Below, in pieces: positions 21,610 through 33,315 of a stretch of 64,000 nt of DNA. The notes below the pieces were generated by a model. That model worked only from the letters and a program-made list of their open reading frames with translations, searched no databases and was not told where the DNA came from. How positions within the stretch are numbered: the first letter of the stretch is position 1; the number at the start of each line of letters is the position of its first letter. This DNA comes from Orobanche coerulescens (lineage: Eukaryota > Streptophyta > Magnoliopsida > Lamiales > Orobanchaceae), in NCBI GenBank assembly GCA_033398695.1, contig CM065802.1, forward strand, positions 210,757,096 to 210,821,095, written 5' to 3'. The position numbers and the translations under genes are program-made.

Positions 21610-22364
21610 TCAAGTCCGTTCCGTGGAAGGCTCGGCGACCAATTCGCAAAACTGAACCCGGTGTCCCTTGAGTTCGCACTTGTAACACGTTACTGGCGGA
21701 GAAGGACAATGTGCACGAACATGTCCCGATACGTTGCAGTTAAAATACCTCCTAGCTTCACCAGGAGTCAAAGTAGACAACTTGGAACTCTCAGTCTCAT
21801 GCATCGAGCGATGGAGATTCACAACGGAAAGACTACAACGTTGCAATCCAAAACCACCAACTCCAGTACTAACCACAATGTCATCCAACTTCCTCAGCTT
21901 CTAGTCGGTTCCATACAAAACCCAACTTCCAGAAGTTCTTGGAACTCCGCCCACATGACGACACGATTTTGAGGTTTGACAGCTTCCCACCAATGAGCAA
22001 CATCTTCGCTAAGAAGGTACTGAGCAATAGGAACCTTCCGATCTTCGGGACAATCAATAGCCTCGAATATCTTTTCCAGCTGAAGGAGCCAGCCATCCCA
22101 ACCCAATGCATCCTCCATACCAACAAATCGATGAGGATTCATACTAACTACCTCTCGGAGCCATAGGTTTGCCCCGATCTTCTGAATCGCATCAGTGTTG
22201 CGTTGAACCGCCTGGGTCAACTGAGTCAGCCGTGCTGCTACTTGTTGCAATATGGTAGCAACATCCATACCAATATCGTTCCCGGCAACATCCTCTCGAT
22301 CCCGCTCCTGATCCCCGTGGCCATCTGTACCACAGTTGCGACCACGACCTCTGCCCATCGGCAT
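21610..22364 (-). pseudogene. Family A gag remnant, copy 1
   Basis: Starts at M (22,364; MPMGRGRGRNCGTDG), matching the Gly-Arg-rich gag start of family B. The gag core follows (LEKIFEAIDCPEDRKV then SEDVAHWWEAVKP) and stops at 21,894 after 156 codons. A second frame (21,888-21,610) carries one intact zinc knuckle, CYKCELKGHRVQFC, and one lacking its first Cys (YFNCNVSGHVRAHC). Compared with family B gag, the segment between core and knuckles is shorter by very roughly 80 residues, so gag is internally deleted as well as frameshifted. The long open stretch upstream of 22,364 is leader, not protein. Confidence 0.75.
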
Positions 22365-23336
22365 ATTAATCAAGCAACAACCTAACGCAACGAAAGTCAC
22401 ATAATCACACACAACAATATTACTGCACACATGAAATCCACTCACAGGTGATCGACTGTAAAAGTTAGACCTAACGGCAAAATGCAGTCTAAACTTTTGC
22501 CCAACTAGAAAGCATGCTCTATGACAAGAGATGGCGTGTGATAACTGTGCAACTTTGGTAACCCATTCATAATCACCTTCCAGCAGTACTAGACCGGAGG
22601 TTACGAATAAACAACAGCGTACAAGTCCAAACGCCAATAGTTCACATACTTATAACATTACACAAATAACCATCAAAAGTTAACTAATGTTCCAAACCGA
22701 ATTCCCATCTCTCGGTCCAGAGAACTACCTCGACGAATGTATACCAAACGACTCAGCGTTCACATCACCACTTTAATCACAACTCGGGGCATTAAAGCCG
22801 AAACAACAACGACATCATTACCACTTACCTTTTTACTGGAATTTTATGAAATCGAAAAGTTGAAAGCGAAAGTCACGTCTCAAGTAAATGTTTTAAAATA
22901 AAATTTACGTGACTCTTCAAAAAAAATAATTAAACTTTGAAATATCACACTGACAAACTTTCCTTGCGGGATCACACCAAGCCATTACTCCAGTTAAACG
23001 ATTCACACAATATATATACACATTTATACTCCGGTATCACTTTTCATTCCAGCACACACGAGAATCAACAAGCATGAATTTCGTATTCACAATTCATTTT
23101 TAAACTCTACATAATAACACAAAATCACACAAGCTCGTATAACACGAGACGCAACAAAGTAGGGAGACTTACATCCACAGATCGCACGAAAATGATGGCT
23201 GCACCTTGATACTAATCACGACCGACACCTCAGACGACGCGTCGGGACACGACTCAGTCAGACAAAATCTAACAACACAAGACAAGACCCGACAACACAC
23301 AACTCGACCCGACAGCCTAGGTTTCCGCAACCTAAG

Positions 23337-23348
23337 CTCTGATACCAT
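23337..23348 (-). other. Primer-binding site, family A
   Basis: The minus strand reads TGGTATCAGAGC four bases inside LTR L2, the standard initiator-methionine tRNA primer site of plant Gypsy elements. Equivalent sites lie just left of L3 to L8; those before L3 and L4 are altered. Confidence 0.85.
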
Positions 23349-23352
23349 ATTC

Positions 23353-25638
23353 TGTAACACTCCCAAACCACTCGGGAATATTACAGCGCCGTAGACCCTC
23401 TCCATGAGGATCTACCAGGCTAAATACAGAAACACCACAATACAATACATACCGACATGGGTAATGAACCGACCATTAGACCGATTTGGTCCTTTACCAC
23501 AACATACACATCAACCATACATTACTCTTTCTCGTAACTCATACCCACGCAGGGGTTAACATAAATCAACATTCCCGTATAAGGGGAAAAATAAACACAA
23601 CGGGAGGACAAAACAAGACATCACCAAATACTCAACCCTGTCTTCATGTGATCAGTATCGCCGTATTCCATCATCCTTCGTAACGATCCTGTGAATTGCT
23701 CCCCAGCAACCTGCAAGTACCTGGACGTAAAACAAACATCCACCCCCCGAATACTCGGGAGTTAGCAAAACTCCACTGTTTTGCTAGTGCAAGTAAAAAT
23801 ACAAAGACAAGCCATACATATCATACTCCAAGAACATAGAAATCGTGAATATACTTCCCGAGATAATTCACTTGATCGAAACAGTTTGAATTATGAAAGA
23901 TAGGAATAAACCCATTTTACACATCACAAAATATTTTACGATCTCGGGAGTTTTGAAAACATTTGGGTTTTAAGAATTCTCAAGCCTTTCGAAACATTTA
24001 GGGACACAGCCCAAAAATCATTTATTTCAAAATACGATTCCGATAACAAAATACGGGGTCCACAACCCAATCATAACATTCCAATTACAAACACGGGGGT
24101 CCACGACCCAAATCATCTACATCACATACTCGTAAGAATAACCCGACGGAAACTACACCATGTCAAACATTAACATGACAACAGTCTCACAGAACGACAT
24201 CAAAGAGCACAACTCTGCAACTTAACCATACGGTCGAACTCGACACACCACAGAGCTACAATACACAGAGCAATCACAGGACTCACGTATCCATATCAAA
24301 TTATCACATCCAAGGGATGAATCACACACAACACATTTACTGGTGCCATTCCAGCCAAGTACGATACCATTTGGACTGCCATTCTAATGAGACAAAATAT
24401 GCGCCAAATATCACAGTTCTCCAACAAAACATTTCAAAGTTAACCGTTGGTACGAGACTCACGGCCGCCGTACCCTGCAGAGCCCCGTCGGACATCCCTG
24501 GGTGGTTAACCCTAGTTCGTGATACGCACACTCACGGCAATACGTATCCCTAGAGGCCCCGTCAGACCGTCCCTAGGTGAACATACACATATCATCCACA
24601 ACGCCACAGGAAGCCATAATTCGAATACTAGAATATGCATACAAATGCTAGGTACTTCGCTAGAATAGCCACTTTAGTCGACGTATACTCACAACTAATG
24701 TCACACAACCACAAGCAATTACCAATACCAAACAACACCAAGCGCCACAACCTCCTTACGAAGGAATAACAACTAATATTACACAACGTCACATATTCAC
24801 CGAACAATTACACATATCAATACACAATTCTCGGCAAATAATTTTCGGTCTACTAACATCACTAAATATGATCAACATCTTCCAACATAGGAAACTAATG
24901 CAGATATTCCGAAAGCACATTAATCTAGGAAGCATACGAGTTATCTTTTGAAAGACAACGATTATCGAGGACATACCGATCCTTTTAAAAGTTCATTAAA
25001 ACATTCAAATTGTAATTTGGTTCCAATACCAACGAATACGTCTACGAAACACGAAATGTATGGGCAAGATACTTGCCTCGGATAATTACAAGCGCGGAGA
25101 ATAGACCGAAGTGAGGAGACCCGAACCGTCCACGAACCCGCCGACTTCGCCGAGCGAAAACCCACGACGATAAACTACGAATGACAATAACAACAATGAA
25201 AATAAATTCCACAGCATAACTCAAAGCCGCCGAATTAGAGGGTCAAATGACGAAAGTTCAAGGGTTTCCCCCAAAACAATCAAGAACGCGAATCGACTCG
25301 TTAATTCATGAAAAACAGAATTTCAACCATGGGTTATGATCAACATGACTAGATAACAACAAAGGAACCAACAATTTCGGATTAAAATCACGAAATCAAG
25401 ACAACCCCCAATTATTCACGAAGTAGGGTTCTAGGATGATTACCTCGATTCAAGGGGAAAAGGATGATTTGATGTTGTTAATCTACACCAAGACCTTGAT
25501 GATAATGTTGTAGGATGAAAGATTGATGAATTCCCGTAAAGAATCGCCCTGGAATCGCCTTAAGACTCTGCCCGTCGCGTGAGGAAGGAAAAGAGTAAAA
25601 TTGTTCTGAAATAACACTGCCCGCTGACTGAAATACAC
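23353..25638 (-). repeat. Family A LTR L2 (truncated, no MITE insertions)
   Basis: Starts TGTAACACTCCC and runs to GAAATACA at about 25,638, where a filler of about 10 bases (CAAATAACAT) joins it to leader sequence. The missing part, about 590 bp, is the LTR start on the minus strand, including the TTACGGCCGTAA repeats. The sites occupied by hAT-1, hAT-2 and family B in L3 are empty here, which fixes the ends of those insertions. Confidence 0.85.
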
Positions 25639-25647
25639 AAATAACAT

Positions 25648-26355
25648 TTCACATACTTATAACATTACACAAATAACCATCAAAAGTTAACTAATGTTCC
25701 AAACCGAATTCCCATCTCTCGGTCCAGAGAACTACCTCGACGAATGTATACCGAACGACTCAACGTTCACATCACCACTTTAATCACAACTCGGGGCATT
25801 AAAGCCGAAACGACAACGACATCATTACCACATACCTTTTTACTGGAATTTTATGAAATCGAAAAGTTGAAAGCGAAAGTCACGTCTCATGTAAATGTTT
25901 TAAAATAAAATTTACGTGACTCTTCTAATAAAATAATTAAACTTTGAAATATCACACTGACAAACTTTCCTTGATGGATCACACCAAGCCATTACTCGAT
26001 TAAACGATTCACACAATATATATACACATTTATACACCGGTATCACTTTTCATTCCAAAGACACACGAGAATCAACAAGCATGAATTTCGTATTCACAAT
26101 TCATTTTTAAAATCTACATAATAACACAAAATCACACAAGCTCGTATAACACGAGACGCAACAAAGTAGGGAGACTTACATCCACAGATCGCACGAAGAT
26201 GATGGTGCACCTTGATACTAATCACGACCGACACCTCGGGCGACGCGTCGGGACACGACTCGATCGGACAAAATCGACAACACAAGACAAGACCCGACAA
26301 CACACAACTCGACCCGACACTGGGTTTCCGCAACCTAAGCCACGATACCATATTC
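25648..26355 (-). repeat. Duplicated 5' leader of family A (unit 1)
   Basis: A 708-bp copy of 22,643-23,352, from the leader through the primer-binding site to the next LTR. With L2 or L3 it forms the 3-kb head-to-tail unit of the array. Confidence 0.85.
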
Positions 26356-26719
26356 GTAACACCCACAAACCACTCGGGAATATTACAGCGCCGTAGACCC
26401 TCTCCATGAGGATCTACCGGGCTAAATCTGAAACACCACAATACAATACATACCGACATGGGTAATGAACCGACCATTAGACCGATTTGGTCCTTTACCA
26501 CAACATACACATCAACCATACATTACTCTTTCTCGTAACTCATACCCACGCAGGGGTTAACATAAATCAACATTCCCGTATAAGGGGAAAAATAAACACA
26601 ACGGGAGGACAAAACAAGACATCACCAAATACTCAACCCCGGTCTTCATGTGATTAGTATCGCCGTCTTCCATCATCCTTCTTAATGATCCTGTGAATTG
26701 CTCCCCAGCAACCTGCAAG

Positions 26720-27225
26720 TAGGGGTGTTCAAAAATATCCGATATCCGATCCGAAATATCCGAAAATCCGAAGTTCCGGATATCCGAAAATTCGGATATC
26801 CGATAATTCGGATATCCGATAATTCGGATATCCGAAGTTCGGATATCCTAACTTGATTCGGATATCGGATAGTAGTTTTCGAAAAATCGGATATTCGGAT
26901 ATCCGAAATATCCGAAAAATCCTAAATTTTTATTTTTTATATTTTAAATAATAAAAAATATTCGGATATTCGGATATCCGATATCCATATCCGAAGTTTT
27001 TTCGGATATTCGGATATCCGATATCCAAATTCGAATATTTTTCAATATAAGGATATCCGAATAAAATTTATATTTTTTTCCGATATTCGATATTCGATAT
27101 CAGATTCGAAATTTCGGATATCGGTCGGATATCCGAAATTTCGGATACGGATATCGGATATCAAAATTTAATATCCGAATTTTCGGATATCCGAAATATC
27201 GGATATCCGGTTTTGAACACCCCTA
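26720..27225. mobile_element. hAT-1 MITE in L3
   Basis: 506 bp with perfect terminal inverted repeats TAGGGGTGTTCAAAA / TTTTGAACACCCCTA and 8-bp target duplications CCTGCAAG (26,712-26,719 and 27,226-27,233). The empty site is intact in L2 (about 23,709) and L4 (about 40,842). The interior is largely made of GGATATCC and CGGATATCCG palindromes. No coding capacity. Confidence 0.93.
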
Positions 27226-27789
27226 CCTGCAAGTACCTGGACGTAAAACAGACATCCACCCCCCGAATACTCGGGGGTTAGCAAAACTCCACTGTTTTGC
27301 TAGTGCAAGTAAAAATACAAAGACAAGCCATACATATCATACTCCAAGAACATAGAAATCGTGAATATACTTGCCGAGATAATTCACTTGATCGAAACAG
27401 TTTGAATTATGAAAGATAGGAATAAACCCATTTTACATCTCACAAAACATTTTACGATCTCGGGAGTTTTGAAAACAGTTGGGGTTTAAGAATTCTCAAG
27501 CCTTTCGAAACATTTAGGGACACAGCCTAAAAATCATTTATTTCAAAATACGATTCCGATAACAAAATACGGGGTCCACAACCCAATCATAACATTCCAA
27601 TTACAAACACGGGGGTCCACGACCCAAATCATCTACATCACATACTCGCAAGAATAACCCGATGGAAACTACACCATGTCAAATATTAACATGACAACAG
27701 TCTCACAGAACGACATCAAAGAGCACAACTCTGCAACTTAACCATACGGTCGAACTCGACACACCACAGAGCTACAATACATAGAGCAA

Positions 27790-28271
27790 TAGGGCTGGGA
27801 CTTTTGGAACCGGGAACCGCAGAACCGATCTGAACCGCATCGGAACCGATGGTTCGGTTCGGTTCCTAGCGACAATTTTTTTTTCCGGTTCGGTTCGTAC
27901 TGTTAGTATTCGGTTCGGTTCGGTTCGCGGTTCCTGTCTGTTTTAAAGAGGAACCGATCCGAACCGCAAGGAACCGTCCGAACCGCACCGAACCGGGAAA
28001 CCGACCCTCTGAATATAATATAATATAATATATTCTTATTAAACATAATTAATATAATATAAAATAATATAATATATTCTTAATAAAATAAAATATAATA
28101 TAATAAATTTCGTCCAAACTATACAAAATCGGTTTCGGTTCGGTTCCGGTTCGGTTCGGTTCCTGTGCGGTTCGGACAAAAAAAACTGGAAAAACCGAAC
28201 CGCGAAAAAACTATGCGGTTCGGTTCCGGTTCCTGTATTTTTTTCCCAGGAACCGAAAAGTCCCAGGCCTA
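27790..28271. mobile_element. hAT-2 MITE in L3
   Basis: 482 bp, TAGGGCTGGGACTTTT to AAAAGTCCCAGGCCTA. Flanks are TAGAGCAA (27,782-27,789) and CAGAGCAA (28,272-28,279); the empty site in L2 reads CAGAGCAA, so the left copy has one later change, shared by every hAT-2 copy in the array. Confidence 0.92.
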
Positions 28272-29129
28272 CAGAGCAATCACAGGACTCACGTATCCAT
28301 ATCAAATTATCACAGCCAAGGGATGAATCACACACAACACATTTACTGGTGCCATTCCAGCCAAGTACGATACCATTTGGACTGCCATTCTAATCAGACA
28401 AAATATGCGCCAAAAATCACAGTTCTCCAATAAAACATTTCAAAGTTAACCATTGGTACGAGACTCACGGCCGCCGTACCCCGCAGAGCCCCGTCGGACA
28501 TCCGTAGGTGGTTAACCCAAGTTCGTGATACGCACACTCACGACAATACGTATCCCTAGAGGCCCCGTCAGACCGTCCCTAGGTGAACATACACATATCA
28601 TCCACAACGCCACAGGAAGCCATAATTCGAATACTAGAATATGCATACAAATGCTAGGTACTTCGCTAGAATGGCCACTTTAGTCGACGTATACTCACAA
28701 CTAATGTCACACAACCACAAGCAATTACCAATACCAAACAACACCAAGCGCCACAACCTCCTTACGAAGGAATAACAACTAATATTACACAACGTCACAT
28801 ATTCACCGAACAATTACACATATCAATACACAATTCTCGGAAAATAATTTTCGGTCTACTAACATCACTAAATATGATCAACATCTTCCAACATAGGAAA
28901 CTTGTAATACCCAGTTGTAATTCAGTAATTATCACTCAGTAATTATCATTCAGTAATTGATACTCAGTAATTTCATTCATCATTGATCATTTGTCAATCA
29001 TATTCGGTCATGGTATTCATCATTGAGTAATTGTATCGTGTATCAATCGTCATTCATCACTAATCTGATTGGAGTTTCGTGCCGTGTTTATCATCATTGT
29101 CATTTTCGTTGCAAGCTGTGCTTGAGGAG

Positions 29130-29690
29130 TAGCGCACGCTACATACTCCTTTTAGCGTACGCTAATTGGGTATAGGTAGCGCACGCTACCGCTCAGCTTT
29201 AGCGCACGCTAAGGCTACCTGGCCGCGATCCGGAAGGTACCGGATTGCAGTGAGAATAATTGTAGCGCACGCTACGAGTGGTAAGTAGCGCGCTAACGGG
29301 TCGTAGTAGCGCACGCTATATGTGTGGAGTAGCGCGCGCTCGGGGCGGATCGGGTGGAGTCCGGTGGCTACCGGATCGCACCGGGTTTATTCATAGCGCA
29401 CGCTATGCATTGTTGTTAGCGACGCAATCGACATATTAGCGCACGCTAAATAATGGTTGTAGCGCACGCTATCGAGGTTAGATCGGAGGGCGATGGTTTT
29501 ACGGACTCGATCGGGCGTCAAATATTTCGCTAGCGCACGCTAACAATGGATATTAGCGCACGCTAGTAGTATGGCCGTAGCGCACGCTACAAAGAGGTAC
29601 GTAGCGCGCGCTACCGTGTTCGGACAGTGGGTACTGGACTACCCAAATTACTCGTTAGCGCACGCTATGCACAAGGGCTAGCGCACGCTA
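29130..29690 (+). promoter_or_regulatory. Palindrome array TAGCGCACGCTA, about 18 units, in U3
   Basis: About 18 full or near-full copies of a 12-bp near-palindrome (TAGCGCACGCTA, with variants TAGCGTACGCTA and TAGCGCGCGCTA, which are perfect palindromes) in 560 bp. Spacers are unrelated and irregular, so this is not a simple tandem repeat. The last unit ends about 12 bp before the TATA box, where upstream promoter elements act. Function is inferred. Confidence 0.85.
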
Positions 29691-29702
29691 ACCTGGACTG
29701 AG

Positions 29703-29710
29703 TATAAATT
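29703..29710 (+). promoter_or_regulatory. TATA box of family B 5' LTR
   Basis: TATAAATT directly after the palindrome array. The same arrangement recurs at 37,363 and 63,586. Confidence 0.7.
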
Positions 29711-31357
29711 GGACAGTTTAGTCAGAGTTCGTCATTTTTCATCTCATTTCATTCCTTCGGTAATTTTTGGGCGATTCCGAGCGATCCAGAGGGGATTCTT
29801 CGAGGTGTAATCATCAATCATCATCTTCAAGTCTTTGAGTTGAATTTATCATCACTTCATCATCTCCGAAATGTCGAATCAAAGGTATTAATCTCTTGGA
29901 TCTAGAATTTCGGATTTTGGGTTTTCCTTCCGATTTCTTCGTGTAAGCTTGGATTATCATTGGGATATGTTAAGTTATGGATTATCTACTTGGATAAATA
30001 TATTCCTACGGATTTAATGGTTATTTTCGGAATTGTTTTCAAGAACCCTTGGGGTTGACTTCGGTTAATTGGGGATTTTTCCGATTGATGTCGTCATAAT
30101 CATGATTTATGGATTCCTAATGGATTATTGATATCATTGAAGTGTTTTGTTAGTTCGAAATACTCATTTTAGTGTTGGTTTCGACATATTCGGGATCGAT
30201 ATTTTCAAGTCGTGTGGTTGGTTACGTATTCGTTAGAATGCCCCAATGAGTTCGATTATCGTTGTTTCGACCTTTGGGTTAGTCGTGTTTTGTTGTTTGA
30301 TGCGTGTATTGAACGGTTGTTGGTAATTATTGTTATTCAAGGTTGTTCGAGCGACCGGTATTTCTCTTAGGGCGTTGTTCGTGGACGGACATTCTTCATC
30401 GGTATTGTGTAAGTTGATTCTTACTCGGTTAAAAGGATACTCATTCCTTTTGTTGTTGATCATTCATAATCATAACTCATTCATCATTGTATTAATCATT
30501 TTGAGACTTGTAATTGTCGGATAATCATTTCATTAGCGAGGAACGGTTCCAATCATTTCATTGAAAACTATCAATCACTTCATTATCACTTTCGCATCGG
30601 TGAGTCATTCTTGACTTTGTCGGATTATTATTATTCATTGATATTCAATATGGTCATTCTTGTTCATATGACCTTCTGGGTTCATATTGCGTGGCGGGTG
30701 CGGATGTGTGGAATTTTTAGTCGGGCACGTGATGGCCATGTATTGGGAGTGATACATTGGGTGTGCACACGGTAACGATTACCTCCGTGAGACTAATTAG
30801 GTACAAGGACGGGTGTGTCCGGTCATCCGTCTTGTACACTTGCACGAGAACACTACGGGCGTACTATGATGCTCCTCTTGACGTAATTCATAATTAAGAA
30901 TATTTCATCACTTGATTAATTCATGATTGTGTAATTTCAACTCTTGAGGATTGTTGTTACGTATGGCGGCCCGTTGGGATTTTGTTTTAGTCACGGCAAG
31001 GAAAAGGCACGGGAAGAACATGTTGGCGGCGAGTCAGTGATACTAGTAGGGGCCCAGTCATTCCGTTTGTTCGGTCATTTTGATCATTTGATTATTTCTG
31101 TCATTTGTATTTTCATTTGCAAATTAGTTTGTAATGTTTATTTATTCGGGGTGGTGTATTTTATCTTCATATAAAATACACTAGTATTCGGTATTGTCTG
31201 GTGTGTTGTACTTAAACTCCTCATCGGAGTGTTTGGTAATATAATGTGGTTCGGTACTACAATTATATTATTTAATTCATCATTTTCATTTGCTGGTGGG
31301 TCCCAGTCGGGGATTCACGGCTTTGTAATATCCGCCTAGTTTGGGGTGTTACTGAGT

Positions 31358-31368
31358 TGGTATCGGAG
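31358..31368 (+). other. Primer-binding site of family B
   Basis: TGGTATCGGAG four bases after the 5' LTR, matching the initiator-methionine tRNA site TGGTATCAGAG with one change (CAG to CGG), the recurring change discussed in the findings. Confidence 0.8.
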
Positions 31369-31840
31369 AGTGGTTTTGAATACTACCCTCCAAGTCATGT
31401 CTCATTTGAAATCATCGTCATCGGACTAGTATCATTGGACTTTGCGTCACGTGTGACTGTGCAAATGCCGAGCCAATCAGACCAAGAATCGTAAGATTTC
31501 TAATGCCATGGTATAATTTCGGCATTAATCATTCATTCATAATTCATCGATTAACAATCCTCAATCATCATTGTCACGTTGACCGGGACGGTCAGGTTAA
31601 CTCATTAATCACCAATTCATTTCATTGTTCATTGTTGATCGGGAAGATCGAATCATTAATCTTGTTAACTCATTCACGATAATCATTTCAGTAACTTCAT
31701 CAGATAATCATGTCACGTCAATTTATCATTCATGTAATCGCTGTATTTGAGCGCGTATGCTCATTTTCGTCATTTCATAATATAATCATAATGTGATACT
31801 CATGCGAGATATATAATCATCATATGACTTTCCACTTGAT

Positions 31841-33315
31841 ATGGAAAGGGTGGCGAGGCGTGGAGGACGAGGCCGTGGGCGGGCCGAATCCGAGATCTCG
31901 TGTGAATACACGTGCAAACGCGAGGAATAATGCTAATTCATCGGCGGCGACAGCGCCACTCATTCACTGGGCGCGATCATTCATTATCGAAGTCGTACCG
32001 GGACACGGCTCGGTCGAGAGGGTGTCGGGTTGATCCACTCGCATTTATGCGGGGCATGATGGCCCAAATGACTCGGATGGCTCGGTTGATGGAGACGATG
32101 CATAACTCCGTCAATCGGAATCGGCAGCTCCTCCGCCGCCACCTCGGAGGCAAGAGAGGAATGTGAGTAACATCATCGGCGATATCTCTCGCCAGAGGCA
32201 CCTACTTTTGAGGGCTCGCCTGAGCCGCAGATATCATTCATTGGCTCGAGCATTTCGAGAAGCTGTTTGCTATGGTAGAGTGTCCCGAGGGACACAAAGT
32301 TTCTGTTGCGGCTTACTACCTTGGTAAGAGCGCACATTCTTGGTGGTTGTCGTTGAAGCCCACCGAAGGATCTTGTACTTGGGATCAGTTCAAGACTCTC
32401 ATGATGGAGAGGTATTATCCGGCCCCACTCAGAGAGGCCAAGCTGTCAGAATTGCTCACCCCCGACCCCTCAACAGACGAGGATGTTCTCGCCATTGCCG
32501 AGAAATTTCAGGAACTTCTTCCGTTCGCCTCATCTATCATTCACTCAGAAGCGGACAAGATCAAGTATTTCAGCAAGAGGCTGAAACCCCGTATGAGACT
32601 TCAGTTACTTAATCATAATTGCACCACGTTGGCCGAATTCATTGAGAAAGCTCTCACCTACGAGCTTACGGCTAAGGAAATTGCTAAGCAGCAACCTTCG
32701 TCTGCTAGCAAGAAGTCCAAGAACCGTAATCAGTCTGACGGGAGTCAGGCAACCTTCAAGAAACCCCGTGCGGGCTCTGCTTTTTCTGAGCGACCTCCAG
32801 TGTCGTCTAAACCCGCGGAATCTCAGTCACGAGCGGCCAGTTCGGCCATCACCTGTTACAACTGTGGGGATCTTGGTCATGTCAGCACCAAGTGTCCGAG
32901 ACAGTCTGTCACGTGTCATAACTGTGGAATTGTGGGACATAAGGCCCGTTTTTGCCGTAGGGACTCCAAACCTACTCAGACGTCATCTCAGGCACCTAAG
33001 CAGTCAGCCGTTCAGAATCAGGCCACTCAATCAGCGTCGTTTAAAACGACGGGAGCGACTAAAGGTGGAGCTTTTAGCCATCAGACGGGAGCGTTCGGTG
33101 CCGGGACTAGCAAGCCCCGGATTTATGAGATGAAGAAGACCGATGATCCAGAGGCCCGAATGATCTCAGGTACACTCGATATTCTATCTCAACCTGTGTG
33201 TACTCTTTTCGATACTGGTGCATCGCATTCATTCATTTCCGAGTCATGTTTGAGTAGACTAAATGCAGGTAGTGCTACTAGTTGTGAGCCTTATGTCATT
33301 GGCCTACGATGGTAG
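31841..33315 (+). pseudogene. Family B gag and protease start (frame-broken)
   Basis: The likely start is the ATG at 31,841 (MERVARRGGRGRGRAE), a Gly-Arg-rich start like family A gag. Frame breaks between about 31,900 and 32,245 separate it from a 347-codon open stretch beginning within WLEHFEKLFAMVECPEG. That stretch has the gag core, two intact CCHC zinc knuckles (CYNCGDLGHVSTKC and CHNCGIVGHKARFC, its residues 195-208 and 215-228) and the protease active site FDTGAS (DTG at 314-316). It ends at 33,315 by frameshift inside protease. About 490 bp of leader precede the ATG. Confidence 0.8.

Larger units (their letters stand above)
19678..25638 (-). mobile_element. Family A gag-only Gypsy element, copy 1 (L1, internal region, L2)
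   Basis: On the minus strand: 5' LTR L2, primer-binding site, 2.5-kb internal region with a gag remnant and no pol, purine tract, 3' LTR L1. Family A LTRs start TGTAATACCCGC and end GGGTGTTACA on the minus strand. No protease, reverse transcriptase or integrase motif is present, so it would depend on another element. Gag-only elements with LTRs are known in plants as TR-GAGs. L1 has an internal deletion and L2 lacks its U3 start, so no target duplication can be matched. Confidence 0.8.
28903..31353 (+). repeat. 5' LTR of family B
   Basis: 2,451 bp, starting TGTAATACCCAG and ending GGGGTGTTACT. It contains the palindrome array and a TATA box, then about 1.6 kb of transcribed region. A further copy begins at 62,781. 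Confidence 0.93.

Noticed and set aside
21894..22637. Reading the whole 247-codon open stretch as a protein from 22,637
   Set aside because: The first 91 codons do not resemble gag; the Gly-Arg-rich start at 22,364 matches the family B gag start. The upstream part is leader that happens to be open.
24962..25224. Recurring 60-67-codon minus-strand open frames in each LTR copy (also 39,089, 50,834, 58,828)
   Set aside because: They recur only because the LTR is repeated. They have no known motif and vary in frame and length between copies.
29130..29690. CRISPR-like array (short palindromic repeats with unique spacers)
   Set aside because: The repeats are only 12 bp with irregular 8-70 bp spacers, inside a plant LTR with no cas genes; it fits a promoter element.
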